Assembly (NCBI GenBank): GCA_017533915.1
Contig: JAFWHX010000013.1
Location: forward strand, 62,001 to 126,000
Length of the DNA stretch: 64,000 bases
Direction of reading: 5' to 3'
From: Eubacterium sp.
GTDB taxonomy: Bacteria; Bacillota; Clostridia; Peptostreptococcales; Anaerovoracaceae
Shown here: positions 49,447 to 57,113 of the stretch, in pieces
Layout: every line of letters begins with the position of its first letter
Numbering within the stretch: position 1 is the stretch's first letter
Program-made: the position numbers and the translations under genes
Notes under the pieces: generated by a model
Told to the model about the DNA's origin: nothing
Database searches by the model: none
The model's input: the letters and a program-made list of their open reading frames with translations, nothing else

Positions 49447-51235
49447 CAGCCAGCACCTCCTCCTTCATCTTTGCGCTCTTTACAGCTATGCTTGCATCCT
49501 GGCGTGTGTCCGCGCCTTTAAGGAAAGCGAGCAGCCCCCAGGCTGCGATCATTGACGATCCTCCTGCTGAGAGGAACGGGAAAGTCACTCCTGTGAGCGG
49601 TATAAGGTCACATGAGCCAAGCACGTTCAGTATCGTCTGGAACAGGAATATCGAAGCAGCAGCGCAGGCGGCTATCGTATAGTATGTAGAGCGTCCAGCC
49701 CAGATTGACCTGTACGCGAATATCGCCATGGTTATTATCGCAAGCACTGAAAGCACTGCTATGATCAGACCCCATTCCTCTGTCACGAGGCCGAATACGA
49801 AGTCAGTCTGCGATGCGCTGACTGTTTTGCCAAACCATCCTTCACCTGCGCCCAGGCCTACAAGCCCGCCCGATGACGCCGCTGTAAGCATTCTCGTCTG
49901 CTGATATCCTGTAGTATCTGCGAATTCCCAGATATGCCCCCAGGTCTCAAACCTTGCCGCAACGTAGCTTTTGAATCTGAGTACCATGAGCCCGCCTACG
50001 AAAGCAACGCCAAGCACCAGAATGAGCTTGGTGAAATCTCCCTCTCTTAAGAACGAGATGACCAGGAACGTTACAAAGAATATGACCGCCGTACCGAAGT
50101 CTCCCATTATCGCAAGGCATCCGAAGCAGAATACCGCGAATACAGTGAACACCAGTGAATTCATGCGCTTGAAGAGCTCATTCATCGTCGCGGCGCCTAG
50201 GCCTACGAAAGCGATTTTGATGAGCTCAGAAGGCTGGAGCGAATAGCCGCCGACTGAGATCCAGTTGCCTGCTCCGAACTTGGTGACTGAAAACGCCAGA
50301 TTGAAGATAAGCAGCGCAACTGCCGCGGCGTATACGAATTTCTTGGTATCCCGCACACGGTCCAGATCTCTGATATATGCGCAGATCAGGAAGAATATGA
50401 TCACTCCCAGCACTATCGATATGAACTGGGTGAAGATCTTGCCAGGTATCGCAGTCGCGACGACTGCGAGGCTCAGCGTCGACAGGAAGAAGGCTATAGT
50501 CTCCATCTCGAAGCCCTTCCGCCTCATCGATCTCAATACGAAGAAATACACCCACATAAGTATCGTCAGCCCTGTGAACGCCACTGTTATGCTGTGCTCA
50601 TACCTTTCACTCATGCCAAGTATGAGCTGCACCATCGTCATCACCTGGAATATCGTAAGCGCGATGAATGACGCCCACGGCGAAAGGAGCTGTGTGTCCT
50701 CTTTTCTTATCTGAACGTTGTTTCTGCGTTCCTCTATACTCACCGGAAACAACGTGCACTCGACCCCGCCGAGCATTATCGCATCTCCCTCTTTTACCGG
50801 CACCGGCTCAAAAGCATCTACCTGCGCGCCATTGACTCTCGCACCGTTCTTGGATCCGAGATCCATATACGCCCACTCACCTCTGTCGTTCCTGTTCAAA
50901 GTCCCGTGATTCCTGGATACACTCATATTGTCTATCACGATATCACAGCTGTGCGCCCTGCCGATAGCATTCTCCCAGTGAGTTATCGGCACGTTCTGCC
51001 TCTTTGCGCCTTCAATATGAAGATACGCCCAGACCTCTGCCGGGCTCATGCTGTTCAGGAGCGAGAATATGGCTTTAAGCAATATAAAAGCGGCAAGAAA
51101 GATAAATACCCATCTCGCTGCCGCTGTATATAACATGTCCGGGTCATATCCGGCATTCAGAAATGTGACAAGATCGTCAGCGATACTGCTCACGACCTCA
51201 CCGATGCCGATGACCATCTCCTGCAGAATATCCAT
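49433..51235 (-). CDS. SEDS peptidoglycan glycosyltransferase (FtsW/RodA/SpoVE) with N-terminal FHA domain
   Basis: 600 residues. One N-terminal membrane span (ARWVFIFLAAFILLKAIFSLL), then a cytosolic FHA domain at about 85-160 with all key positions (AIGRAHSCDIVI; MSVSRNHGTL; DLGSKNGARVNG), then a SEDS domain of about ten spans with GAGNWISVGGYSLQPSELIKIAFVG, the catalytic-loop region GDFGTAVIFFVTFL and LIPLTGVTFPFLSAGGSSMIAAW. FHA domains bind phosphothreonine, so activity is probably coupled to a Ser/Thr kinase, which is not in this window. In Actinobacteria the FHA is a separate gene beside rodA-pbpA; here it is fused. A TGGTATAAT box lies near 51267 on the minus strand. Confidence 0.92.
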   Translation of the reverse strand: MDILQEMVIGIGEVVSSIADDLVTFLNAGYDPDMLYTAAARWVFIFLAAFILLKAIFSLLNSMSPAEVWAYLHIEGAKRQNVPITHWENAIGRAHSCDIVIDNMSVSRNHGTLNRNDRGEWAYMDLGSKNGARVNGAQVDAFEPVPVKEGDAIMLGGVECTLFPVSIEERRNNVQIRKEDTQLLSPWASFIALTIFQVMTMVQLILGMSERYEHSITVAFTGLTILMWVYFFVLRSMRRKGFEMETIAFFLSTLSLAVVATAIPGKIFTQFISIVLGVIIFFLICAYIRDLDRVRDTKKFVYAAAVALLIFNLAFSVTKFGAGNWISVGGYSLQPSELIKIAFVGLGAATMNELFKRMNSLVFTVFAVFCFGCLAIMGDFGTAVIFFVTFLVISFLREGDFTKLILVLGVAFVGGLMVLRFKSYVAARFETWGHIWEFADTTGYQQTRMLTAASSGGLVGLGAGEGWFGKTVSASQTDFVFGLVTEEWGLIIAVLSVLAIITMAIFAYRSIWAGRSTYYTIAACAAASIFLFQTILNVLGSCDLIPLTGVTFPFLSAGGSSMIAAWGLLAFLKGADTRQDASIAVKSAKMKEEVLADEEA

Positions 51236-51329
51236 ACCGTAAATCCCTTCCCCTTAAGGATTTAATTATACCACAATGTGCTGGTTCAATTCCACCTTTA
51301 CGGCATGTAATTAAATCGACCTTTTCCGA

Positions 51330-51428
51330 CCTCAGATACGCCACTTGCTCGACTTCTGATGAATCCTCCGATCTGGCGTCAGATATGCCCCCCTGCTCGG
51401 CTTCTGATAAGTCCTCCGATCCGACGTC
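51330..51428. repeat. 48-bp tandem duplication at the 3' end of the SDR gene
   Basis: TCAGATA occurs at 51332, 51379 and 51427 (steps 47-48); between them CTTCTGAT and TCCTCCGAT recur in order. The third repeat start is the SDR stop region itself (TCA = TGA on the minus strand), so copies of the gene's tail were duplicated outward and then drifted. Confidence 0.75.
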
Positions 51429-52236
51429 AGATAATAAAGCCGCCGTCTATCCCGATCGTCTGACCTGTGATGAATGACGCTTTGTCCGATGTGAGAAAGT
51501 ATACGAGCTCTGCCACCTCTTCCGGCTTTCCTGCTCTCCCAAGCGGTGTTTCTTCGAATATCTCCTGCCAGTCCTCCGGACTTCTACCTTTATTCATATC
51601 CGTATCGATCACACCCGGCGCGACCATATTCACGCGTATCCCCGACGGCCCGAGCTCTTTCGCGAGCCCCTGCCCGAGTCCGATCAAAGCCGCCTTTGTC
51701 GCTGAGTATGCCGCTTCGCATGACGCTCCGCTTCTTCCCCACATGGAAGACATAAGCACTATGCTCCCGGACTTTTCAGATATCATGCCCGGAACTGCTG
51801 CACGAACAGTGTTGAGCGCACCAGTAAGATTAACGCCTGACAGCCTGCTCCACTCCTCGTCAGTCAGATCCTGCACCAGGCCTTCAACACTGACCCCGGC
51901 ATTGCAGACGAGCACATCGATGCCTCTGCCGCCGCCTGCTTCAGATCCCTCTGACGCTGTGTCCTGCTCACAAGCCATGCCGTCTGCACGAGAAGGGTTC
52001 CTGCTTGATCTGCATTTCTCAAAATAGTCCTCAGCCCGCGCAACTGCAGTCTTAACTGCGCTGCTGTCCGATACGTCGCACCTAATCGAGCACGCTCCGG
52101 TCTCATCCGCAAGCTTTACGGCTGCCTCGTCGCTTTTTTCATATAGGAAGGCTACATCAAAACCTTCACTTGCGTATTTTCTGACGCATGCGGCTCCGAT
52201 ACCCCTGGAACCGCCAGTTATCAGCACGCTTTTCAT
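51427..52236 (-). CDS. Short-chain dehydrogenase/reductase (FabG-like)
   Basis: 269 residues. SDR signatures: VLITGGSRGIGAACVRKYASEG (TGxxxGIG), CDVSDSSAV, DVLVCNAGVSVEG (NAG), VLMSSMWG (catalytic Ser), AAYSATKAALIGL (YxxxK), VNMVAPGVIDTDM and FITGQTIGIDGGF. Closest to 3-oxoacyl-ACP reductases, but it stands alone with no fab genes nearby. Residues about 73-105 (EKCRSSRNPSRADGMACEQ then ASEGSEAGGGRG) form an unusual hydrophilic insert before the NAG strand that typical FabG lacks. ATG at 52236 with GGAGG upstream. Confidence 0.9.
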   Translation of the reverse strand: MKSVLITGGSRGIGAACVRKYASEGFDVAFLYEKSDEAAVKLADETGACSIRCDVSDSSAVKTAVARAEDYFEKCRSSRNPSRADGMACEQDTASEGSEAGGGRGIDVLVCNAGVSVEGLVQDLTDEEWSRLSGVNLTGALNTVRAAVPGMISEKSGSIVLMSSMWGRSGASCEAAYSATKAALIGLGQGLAKELGPSGIRVNMVAPGVIDTDMNKGRSPEDWQEIFEETPLGRAGKPEEVAELVYFLTSDKASFITGQTIGIDGGFII

Positions 52237-52305
52237 ATTACCTCCAGCACTATCCAAAAACACTTTTTTCTTCTTTATTTTACCATACTATTGACATGTG
52301 TGATA

Positions 52306-52314
52306 TGATATAAT
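52306..52314 (+). promoter_or_regulatory. gap: Extended -10 promoter and leader hairpin of gapDH
   Basis: TGA plus TATAAT (52309-52314) forms an extended -10. A TTGACA at 52291-52296 is only 12 bases upstream, too close to be its -35. The leader (about 60 bases) carries a hairpin CAGGC...GCCTG (52330-52353) and AGGAGG before the ATG. Confidence 0.65.
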
Positions 52315-52383
52315 AACTATGGCTAAAAACAGGCGGGGTCTTGATCCTGCCTGAGCAATATTATTTTCACAGGAGGATTTTAT

Positions 52384-53397
52384 ATGAGTATCAAATTAGC
52401 ACTTAATGGATTTGGAAGAATCGGACGTCTCGCATTCCGTCAGATCATCCAGGACGATGATTTTGATGTAGTAGCTATCAATGACCTGACAAACCCGGAC
52501 ATGCTCGCATTCCTGCTTAAGCATGACAGCAGCCAGGGAGGCTTTGTTGGCCACGAGATCTCAAACGACGAGAAGAGCATCACTGTAGATGGAAAGACTA
52601 TTCCTATCTATGCTATCCCAGACGCAAACAACTGCCCATGGGGAGAGCTTGGCGTAGACGTAGTTCTTGAATGCACAGGATTCTATATGTCAAGAGAGAA
52701 GTCACAGGCACACCTGAACGCAGGTGCAAAGAAAGTCCTGATCAACGCTCCGGCTGGTTCTGACGTTCCTACTATCGTTTACAGCGTCAACCACGAGACA
52801 CTGACAAAGGACGACGTAGTTGTTTCAGGCGCAAGCTGCACGACAAACTGCCTCGCTCCAATGGCTAAGACTCTGAACGATCTTGCTCCGATCAAATCCG
52901 GATACATGACGACTATCCACGCTTACACACCTGACCAGATGCTCCTTGATGGACCACATAAGAAGGGTGACCTCAGAAGAGCAAGAGCTGCTGCGCTGAA
53001 CATCGTTCCAGCAAGCACAGGTGCCGCAAAGGCTATCGGCCTGGTACTTCCAGAGCTGAAAGGCAAGCTTGACGGAAACGCTCAGAGATGCCCGGTCCCA
53101 ACAGGATCATCCACTATTCTCGACGCAGTCGTAGAGTATGACGGAGACCTCACGATCGAGAAGATCAACGCTGCTATGAAGGCTGCTGAGTCCCCATCAT
53201 TCGGATATACAGAAGAGCCTCTCGTTTCTTCAGATATCGTAGGAATCACATGGGGTTCACTCTTCGACGCTACACAGACAATGGTCCAGAAGATGGACGA
53301 CGGCCAGTATCTCGTAAGAGTTGCTTCATGGTACGACAACGAGAACGGATATACAAGCCAGCTCGTAAGAACACTGAAGTACATGATGAGCCTGTAG
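52384..53397 (+). CDS. gap: Glyceraldehyde-3-phosphate dehydrogenase, type I
   Basis: 337 residues. [15 protein letters not shown] (NAD site), catalytic [13 protein letters not shown] with Cys152, [60 protein letters not shown] and [22 protein letters not shown] directly upstream of ATG. The codon choice is strongly biased (e.g. repeated AAG, GAC, CTG/CTC), as in other highly expressed glycolytic genes of this window. Alone on its strand, convergent with mnmA. Confidence 0.97.
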   Translation: MSIKLALNGFGRIGRLAFRQIIQDDDFDVVAINDLTNPDMLAFLLKHDSSQGGFVGHEISNDEKSITVDGKTIPIYAIPDANNCPWGELGVDVVLECTGFYMSREKSQAHLNAGAKKVLINAPAGSDVPTIVYSVNHETLTKDDVVVSGASCTTNCLAPMAKTLNDLAPIKSGYMTTIHAYTPDQMLLDGPHKKGDLRRARAAALNIVPASTGAAKAIGLVLPELKGKLDGNAQRCPVPTGSSTILDAVVEYDGDLTIEKINAAMKAAESPSFGYTEEPLVSSDIVGITWGSLFDATQTMVQKMDDGQYLVRVASWYDNENGYTSQLVRTLKYMMSL

Positions 53398-53404
53398 AAT
53401 CAAT

Positions 53405-53500
53405 CAGGCCGGTTTACCGGCTGTTCAACGGCTGCTCATCAGCTGTTCACCAGGTGTTTACCGGCTGTTTACCGGCATCGGCGTTATACTGGCTGTTTTA
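53405..53500. repeat. Degenerate 11-bp repeats after gapDH
   Basis: GGCTGTTyAC-like units recur near 53419, 53430, 53441, 53453, 53463 and 53491, at about 11-base steps for the first five. They occupy the start of the 450-base convergent gap between gapDH and mnmA, ahead of the terminator. No reading frame is supported. Confidence 0.6.
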
Positions 53501-53570
53501 CCAGCATCACACCGATATCAGTGTCACACATGCTATTAGCCGGTGTCACACTGGAATCACAAATTATCAA

Positions 53571-53609
53571 AAAAGCTGCAGAGCAGATAAACTGTTCTGC
53601 AGTTTTTTG
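53571..53609. terminator. Bidirectional terminator between gapDH and mnmA
   Basis: CTGCAGA-G-CAG pairs with CTG-T-TCTGCAG around ATAAA (11 pairs with one G-U), with TTTTTTG to the right and six A to the left. It serves gapDH on the plus strand and mnmA on the minus strand. Confidence 0.9.
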
Positions 53610-53627
53610 TTAGGATGTGCGTAAAGA

Positions 53628-53827
53628 CCTGATGCAAAACGCGCCTTTTCGTTGGCTTTTTGATGTTTTTTCGTGAAACGAGTTGGCTTTTTCTAAAAAA
53701 TGCCCAAAAGCCAACCAAATGACCTGGCAAAACGCAGTTTTTGGTTGGCTTTTTGATCTTTTTTCGTGAAACGAGTTGGCTTTTTCAAAAAATGCCCAAA
53801 AGCCAACCAAAGTGCCCTGCAAAACAC
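53628..53827. repeat. 93-bp tandem array with inverted arms (2 copies), downstream of mnmA
   Basis: GCAAAACGC occurs at 53634 and 53727 and, as GCAAAACAC, at 53819; GTTGGCTTTTTGAT at 53651 and 53744: period 93. Within each unit the arm GTTGGCTTTT appears twice (53651, 53682; 53744, 53775) and its complement AAAAGCCAAC once (53706, 53799), with a small TCGT-GAA-ACGA hairpin between. The distance from first arm to complement is 65 bases, leaving a 28-base spacer. Sequence is unrelated to the array at 31038 but the layout is alike. Confidence 0.88.
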
Positions 53828-53847
53828 GGATTGCTGAGGGCGCTGCG

Positions 53848-55059
53848 CTATTTTATCGTCCCTCCGCCGATGACTATGTCGCCGTCGTAGACCACCGCTG
53901 CCTGCCCAGGAGTTATCGCCCGTTCCGGCTCATCAAAATCTATACGGACTTTTCCGCCGCCAAGCGGCGTAACTTCTGCCGGGCTTTCTTTCTGGCTGTA
54001 TCTGACTTTGACCGCCGCGCGGAATGGTGCTTCAGGCTCATCGAACGCGATCCAGTTGAAATCAGAGACCGTGAGCGTCTTGCTGAAAAGGCGGTCGTTC
54101 GGAGCGAGTACTACCTGGTTCCTGTCGATATCTTTTCTGCACACATAAAGAGGCGCAGGAAGAGCGAGGCCCAGGCCTTTACGCTGCCCGACAGTGTATC
54201 GTATAAGTCCTTTGTGCTCGCCGAGCACGCGGCCGTCTTCATCGACAAAATCCCCATGAGGATACTCTTTCCCTGTGTATCTTCCTATGAATCCTGTATA
54301 GTCGCCGTCAGGCACAAAGCAGATATCCTGGCTATCGTGCTTCTTTGCGTTTATGAACCCATGTGCTTCGGCCATCTTTCTGGTCTCGTCTTTCGTCATG
54401 CTGCCGAGCGGGAACAAAACGTGCGAAAGCTGCTCCTGTGTAAGGGAGTACAGCACATAGCTCTGGTCTTTCTTAGGATCGAGTGCCTTTTTGAGCAGAA
54501 AACGCCCCGGCTCTATCTCTATGCCGGCGCACATGCGTGACCCTGCATCTGTATCACTCCCGTCGGCTATATCAGCCTCCATCCCGGCGCACATGCGTGA
54601 CTCTGCATCTGTATCACTCCCGCCGGCTATATCAGCCTCTGTGCCGCAAACGCGTCCAGCCTGCTCTATCCTCGCGTAGTGTCCGGTCACGATGCAGTCA
54701 TACCCCAGTTCTTCCATGCGCTGGAACAGAGCGCCGAATTTCAGGTAGCGGTTGCAGTCTATGCATGGGTTCGGCGTCCTTCCCTCTTCATATGCCTTTA
54801 CAAAACGCTGCACGACTTCTTTTTCGAACTTATCCGCGAAATTGAAAACGTAAAACGGAACGCCGAGTCTGCGGCATACCGATTCGGCGTCCTCAACATC
54901 TGAGGTGCTGCAGCACGTTGAGTCTCCCTCTACGCCGATCAGCTCGTTCCCGAACATCTTCAATGTCACTCCGGCTATATCATAGCCCTGCTCTTTTGTA
55001 AGTAAAGCGGCGACACTGCTGTCAACGCCGCCGCTCATCGCAATCAAAGCCTTTTTCAC
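53848..55059 (-). CDS. mnmA: tRNA-specific 2-thiouridylase MnmA
   Basis: Makes s2U34 in tRNA-Lys, Glu and Gln. 403 residues from GTG 55059 (AGGAG 7 bases upstream); an ATG-started reading from 55170 would add 37 residues without family likeness. Motifs: ALIAMSGGVDSSVAALLTKEQGYDIAGVTLKMF (PP-loop), RTPNPCIDCNRYLKFG (first catalytic Cys, near 99), VTGHYARIEQ, DPKKDQSYVLYSL, DSQDICFVPDGDY (second catalytic Cys), GQRKGLGL. About 40 residues longer than usual because of two 20-residue tandem repeats at 142-181, placed in a surface loop after GHYARI. Catalytic residues are intact, so it is probably active. Confidence 0.94.
   Translation of the reverse strand: MKKALIAMSGGVDSSVAALLTKEQGYDIAGVTLKMFGNELIGVEGDSTCCSTSDVEDAESVCRRLGVPFYVFNFADKFEKEVVQRFVKAYEEGRTPNPCIDCNRYLKFGALFQRMEELGYDCIVTGHYARIEQAGRVCGTEADIAGGSDTDAESRMCAGMEADIADGSDTDAGSRMCAGIEIEPGRFLLKKALDPKKDQSYVLYSLTQEQLSHVLFPLGSMTKDETRKMAEAHGFINAKKHDSQDICFVPDGDYTGFIGRYTGKEYPHGDFVDEDGRVLGEHKGLIRYTVGQRKGLGLALPAPLYVCRKDIDRNQVVLAPNDRLFSKTLTVSDFNWIAFDEPEAPFRAAVKVRYSQKESPAEVTPLGGGKVRIDFDEPERAITPGQAAVVYDGDIVIGGGTIK
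54517..54636 (-). repeat. In-frame 60-bp tandem duplication inside mnmA
   Basis: Two 60-base copies encode ADIAGGSDTDAESRMCAGME and ADIADGSDTDAGSRMCAGIE. Only a few bases differ, so the duplication is recent or maintained. The flanking VCGTE suggests the end of a third, decayed unit. Confidence 0.88.
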
Positions 55060-55140
55060 GTTTTCTCTCCTATCAGGCAAGTTCATGCCTGGCGAATGCA
55101 GGCTCCCTTGTGCGGCCGTGCATTCTGTTTTATCGGAAAT

Positions 55141-55220
55141 CGGTCCGATATAAAAGCAGCACTTATACATTGATTATAGTCGGTCCGATATAAAAACAGC
55201 CCTTATACATTGATTATAGT
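55141..55220 (-). repeat. 40-bp tandem duplication in the mnmA promoter region
   Basis: Two copies of CGGTCCGATATAAAA(G/A)CAGC(A/C)CTTATACATTGATTATAGT-type sequence (given here in parts) start at 55141 and 55181, with two differences in 40 bases. On the minus strand each holds a TATAAT (in ACTATAATC), so the -10 element of mnmA appears to be doubled. An upstream TTTTCA stands 17 bases from the outer copy. Confidence 0.8.
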
Positions 55221-55278
55221 ATGAAAGGGCTGCTTTGAAAATCCTTTTTGATCGTCTCGGGCCTGTACCGTGCGGCAG

Positions 55279-56211
55279 TTACTCTGCGAACATCGGAGTC
55301 GAAAGATACCTGTCACCGGTATCAGGGATTATAACTACGATATTCTTTTCTTTGCTCTCAGGTCTCTTCGCCACCTGTACAGCTGCCCAGAGTGCAGCTC
55401 CTGCTGAGATGCCCGTGAGCACACCTTCAGTCTTGCCCATATCGGCGCCCATGGCGAAAGCATCTTCATTCTTTACTGTTATTACTTCGTCGTATACTGA
55501 AGTGTCCAGCGTGTCAGGAACAAAGCCAGCACCTATACCCTGTATTTTGTGCGGTCCTGCCTGCCCTCCTGAAAGTACCGGCGAGTCAGCCGGCTCTACC
55601 GCAATGACCCTGATCGATGGATCCTGTGACTTGAGATACCGTCCGGCTCCTGTCAGAGTTCCGCCGGTCCCGACGCCAGCGATAAAGATATCGACTTCGC
55701 CGTCTGTATCTTTCCAGATCTCCGGACCTGTCGTCTTCTCATGAGCAGCAGGGTTTGCAGGGTTCACGAACTGTCCCGGAATGAATGCGCCTGGCGTTGA
55801 CTGTGCCAGTTCGTTCGCTTTTGCGATCGCACCAGCCATGCCTTTTGTGCCGTCTGTCAGCACGAGCTCTGCCCCATATGCTTTCATCGTCATACGGCGC
55901 TCGACGCTCATCGTCTCTGGCATCACTATTATTATTCTATACCCTCTTGCCGCGGCGACCGAAGCCAGGCCGATCCCTGTATTTCCAGATGTCGGCTCTA
56001 TAATGACTGAATCCTTAGTAAGTACACCGCGCTCTTCAGCATCGTCGAGCATCGCCTTCGCGATCCTGTCTTTGATCGATCCGCCTGGATTGAACATCTC
56101 CATCTTCGCAAGGATCCTTGCGGAAAGACCGTATTTCTTTTCTATTCCTGTAAGTTCAAGCAGCGGCGTGCCGCCGATCAGCTGATCTGCCGATGTGTAG
56201 ACTTTTGACAT
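55279..56211 (-). CDS. cysK: Cysteine synthase A (O-acetylserine sulfhydrylase)
   Basis: PLP enzyme making cysteine from O-acetylserine and sulfide. 310 residues: [35 protein letters not shown] (Schiff-base Lys in SIKDR), [21 protein letters not shown] (substrate loop), [14 protein letters not shown] (phosphate loop), [27 protein letters not shown] upstream of ATG; strong own promoter. A cysE partner is not in the window. Confidence 0.96.
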   Translation of the reverse strand: MSKVYTSADQLIGGTPLLELTGIEKKYGLSARILAKMEMFNPGGSIKDRIAKAMLDDAEERGVLTKDSVIIEPTSGNTGIGLASVAAARGYRIIIVMPETMSVERRMTMKAYGAELVLTDGTKGMAGAIAKANELAQSTPGAFIPGQFVNPANPAAHEKTTGPEIWKDTDGEVDIFIAGVGTGGTLTGAGRYLKSQDPSIRVIAVEPADSPVLSGGQAGPHKIQGIGAGFVPDTLDTSVYDEVITVKNEDAFAMGADMGKTEGVLTGISAGAALWAAVQVAKRPESKEKNIVVIIPDTGDRYLSTPMFAE

Positions 56212-56254
56212 AACTCTTCTCCTATATACCTATTAATGTGATATGTTTATAGGC

Positions 56255-56284
56255 ATTATAGCATACTGTTGCTCATCCCGCAAC
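56255..56284 (-). promoter_or_regulatory. Promoter of cysK with overlapping inverted repeat
   Basis: On the minus strand TTGCGG (56283-56278), 17 bases, TATAAT (56260-56255) preceded by TGC (extended -10). GTTGC...GCAAC (56284-56268) forms an inverted repeat over the -35 and spacer, a possible operator. Predicted leader about 37 bases. Confidence 0.6.
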
Positions 56285-56320
56285 ATCTAATATACTTAAT
56301 ATGCCGGAACTCGCCCGCAC

Positions 56321-56411
56321 CTACCGGCACCTGTCCGGGTCGACGGTAACTACCAGCCCTAGTCAGGGCCACCTTCTCCTACCAGCGCTTGTCCGGATCG
56401 ACGGTACCCGC
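56321..56411 (-). repeat. Duplicated 3' end of cbiC
   Basis: The last codons of cbiC (56379-56411, encoding about GTVDPDKRW and the stop) are repeated at 56321-56354 with about 80 percent identity, 58 bases further downstream; the copy still reads VTVDPDRCR and a stop. A short hairpin GCCCT-GACT-AGGGC (about 56356-56369) sits between. Confidence 0.75.
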
Positions 56412-57047
56412 AGCAGTGTAAAGCAGCGCGTTGCATATCGTCGCGGCGACGTTGCTCCCGCCTTTACGGCCCATGGCAAAGATGCCCGGCACTCCGTATT
56501 TTTCACACACTTCAAGTGCGTATTCCTTGCTTTCAACTACATTTACAAAGCCTACCGGCACACCGATCACGAGCGTCGGCCTCGCTCCGTCCTCGATCAT
56601 CTCAGCTATCCTGATCAAAGCCGTCGGCGCATTTCCTACGGCAAATACTGCATTCGGGTATTTCTCCATACCGCGCTCCATGGACGCGACTGCCCTTGTA
56701 GTGCCGTTCTCCTTTGATATCTTCATGATCTCAGGATCCGCCATGTAGCACTCGGCACTGTCTCCGAATTTTGCAAGAGACGGCTTACTTATCCCTGCAA
56801 GAGCCATGTTAGTATCAGTTATGATCGTGATCCCGCCGCCGGCAAATGCCTTGACCGCTTTCGCCACAGCGTCCTCTGTGAACCTCAGGTTCTCAGCGTA
56901 ATCAAAATCTGCAGTCGTGTGGATCGCCCTCTTAACAACCGCTATATTCTCTTCCGGCACTGTGATCCCGCGCTCAGCGAGCTCTTCGCCGATTATCCTC
57001 ATGCTGTTCTTCTCTATGTCAGCCGGTAATACGTGTTCAAATTCCAT
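56379..57047 (-). CDS. cbiC: Precorrin-8X methylmutase (cobalt-precorrin-8 methylmutase)
   Basis: Moves a methyl group from C11 to C12 to give cobyrinate. 222 residues: AIHTTADFDYAENLRF (catalytic His), TDTNMALAGISKPSLAKFG, FAVGNAPTALIRIAEMI, LVIGVPVGFVNVVESKEYA (PVGFV signature), MGRKGGSNVAATICNALLY. GGAGGTAGAAA before ATG. Last gene of the cbi operon on the minus strand. Confidence 0.95.
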   Translation of the reverse strand: MEFEHVLPADIEKNSMRIIGEELAERGITVPEENIAVVKRAIHTTADFDYAENLRFTEDAVAKAVKAFAGGGITIITDTNMALAGISKPSLAKFGDSAECYMADPEIMKISKENGTTRAVASMERGMEKYPNAVFAVGNAPTALIRIAEMIEDGARPTLVIGVPVGFVNVVESKEYALEVCEKYGVPGIFAMGRKGGSNVAATICNALLYTAAGTVDPDKRW

Positions 57048-57113
57048 TTTCTACCTCCGCCTAATCTACTAGCCTGTTACACCCCGTATTTCACATCAGG
57101 AGTACCTGGAGCA

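Noticed and set aside
52291..52314. TTGACA/TATAAT as a standard promoter pair for gapDH
   Set aside because: The spacer is only 12 bases; the extended -10 (TGATATAAT) is the better explanation.
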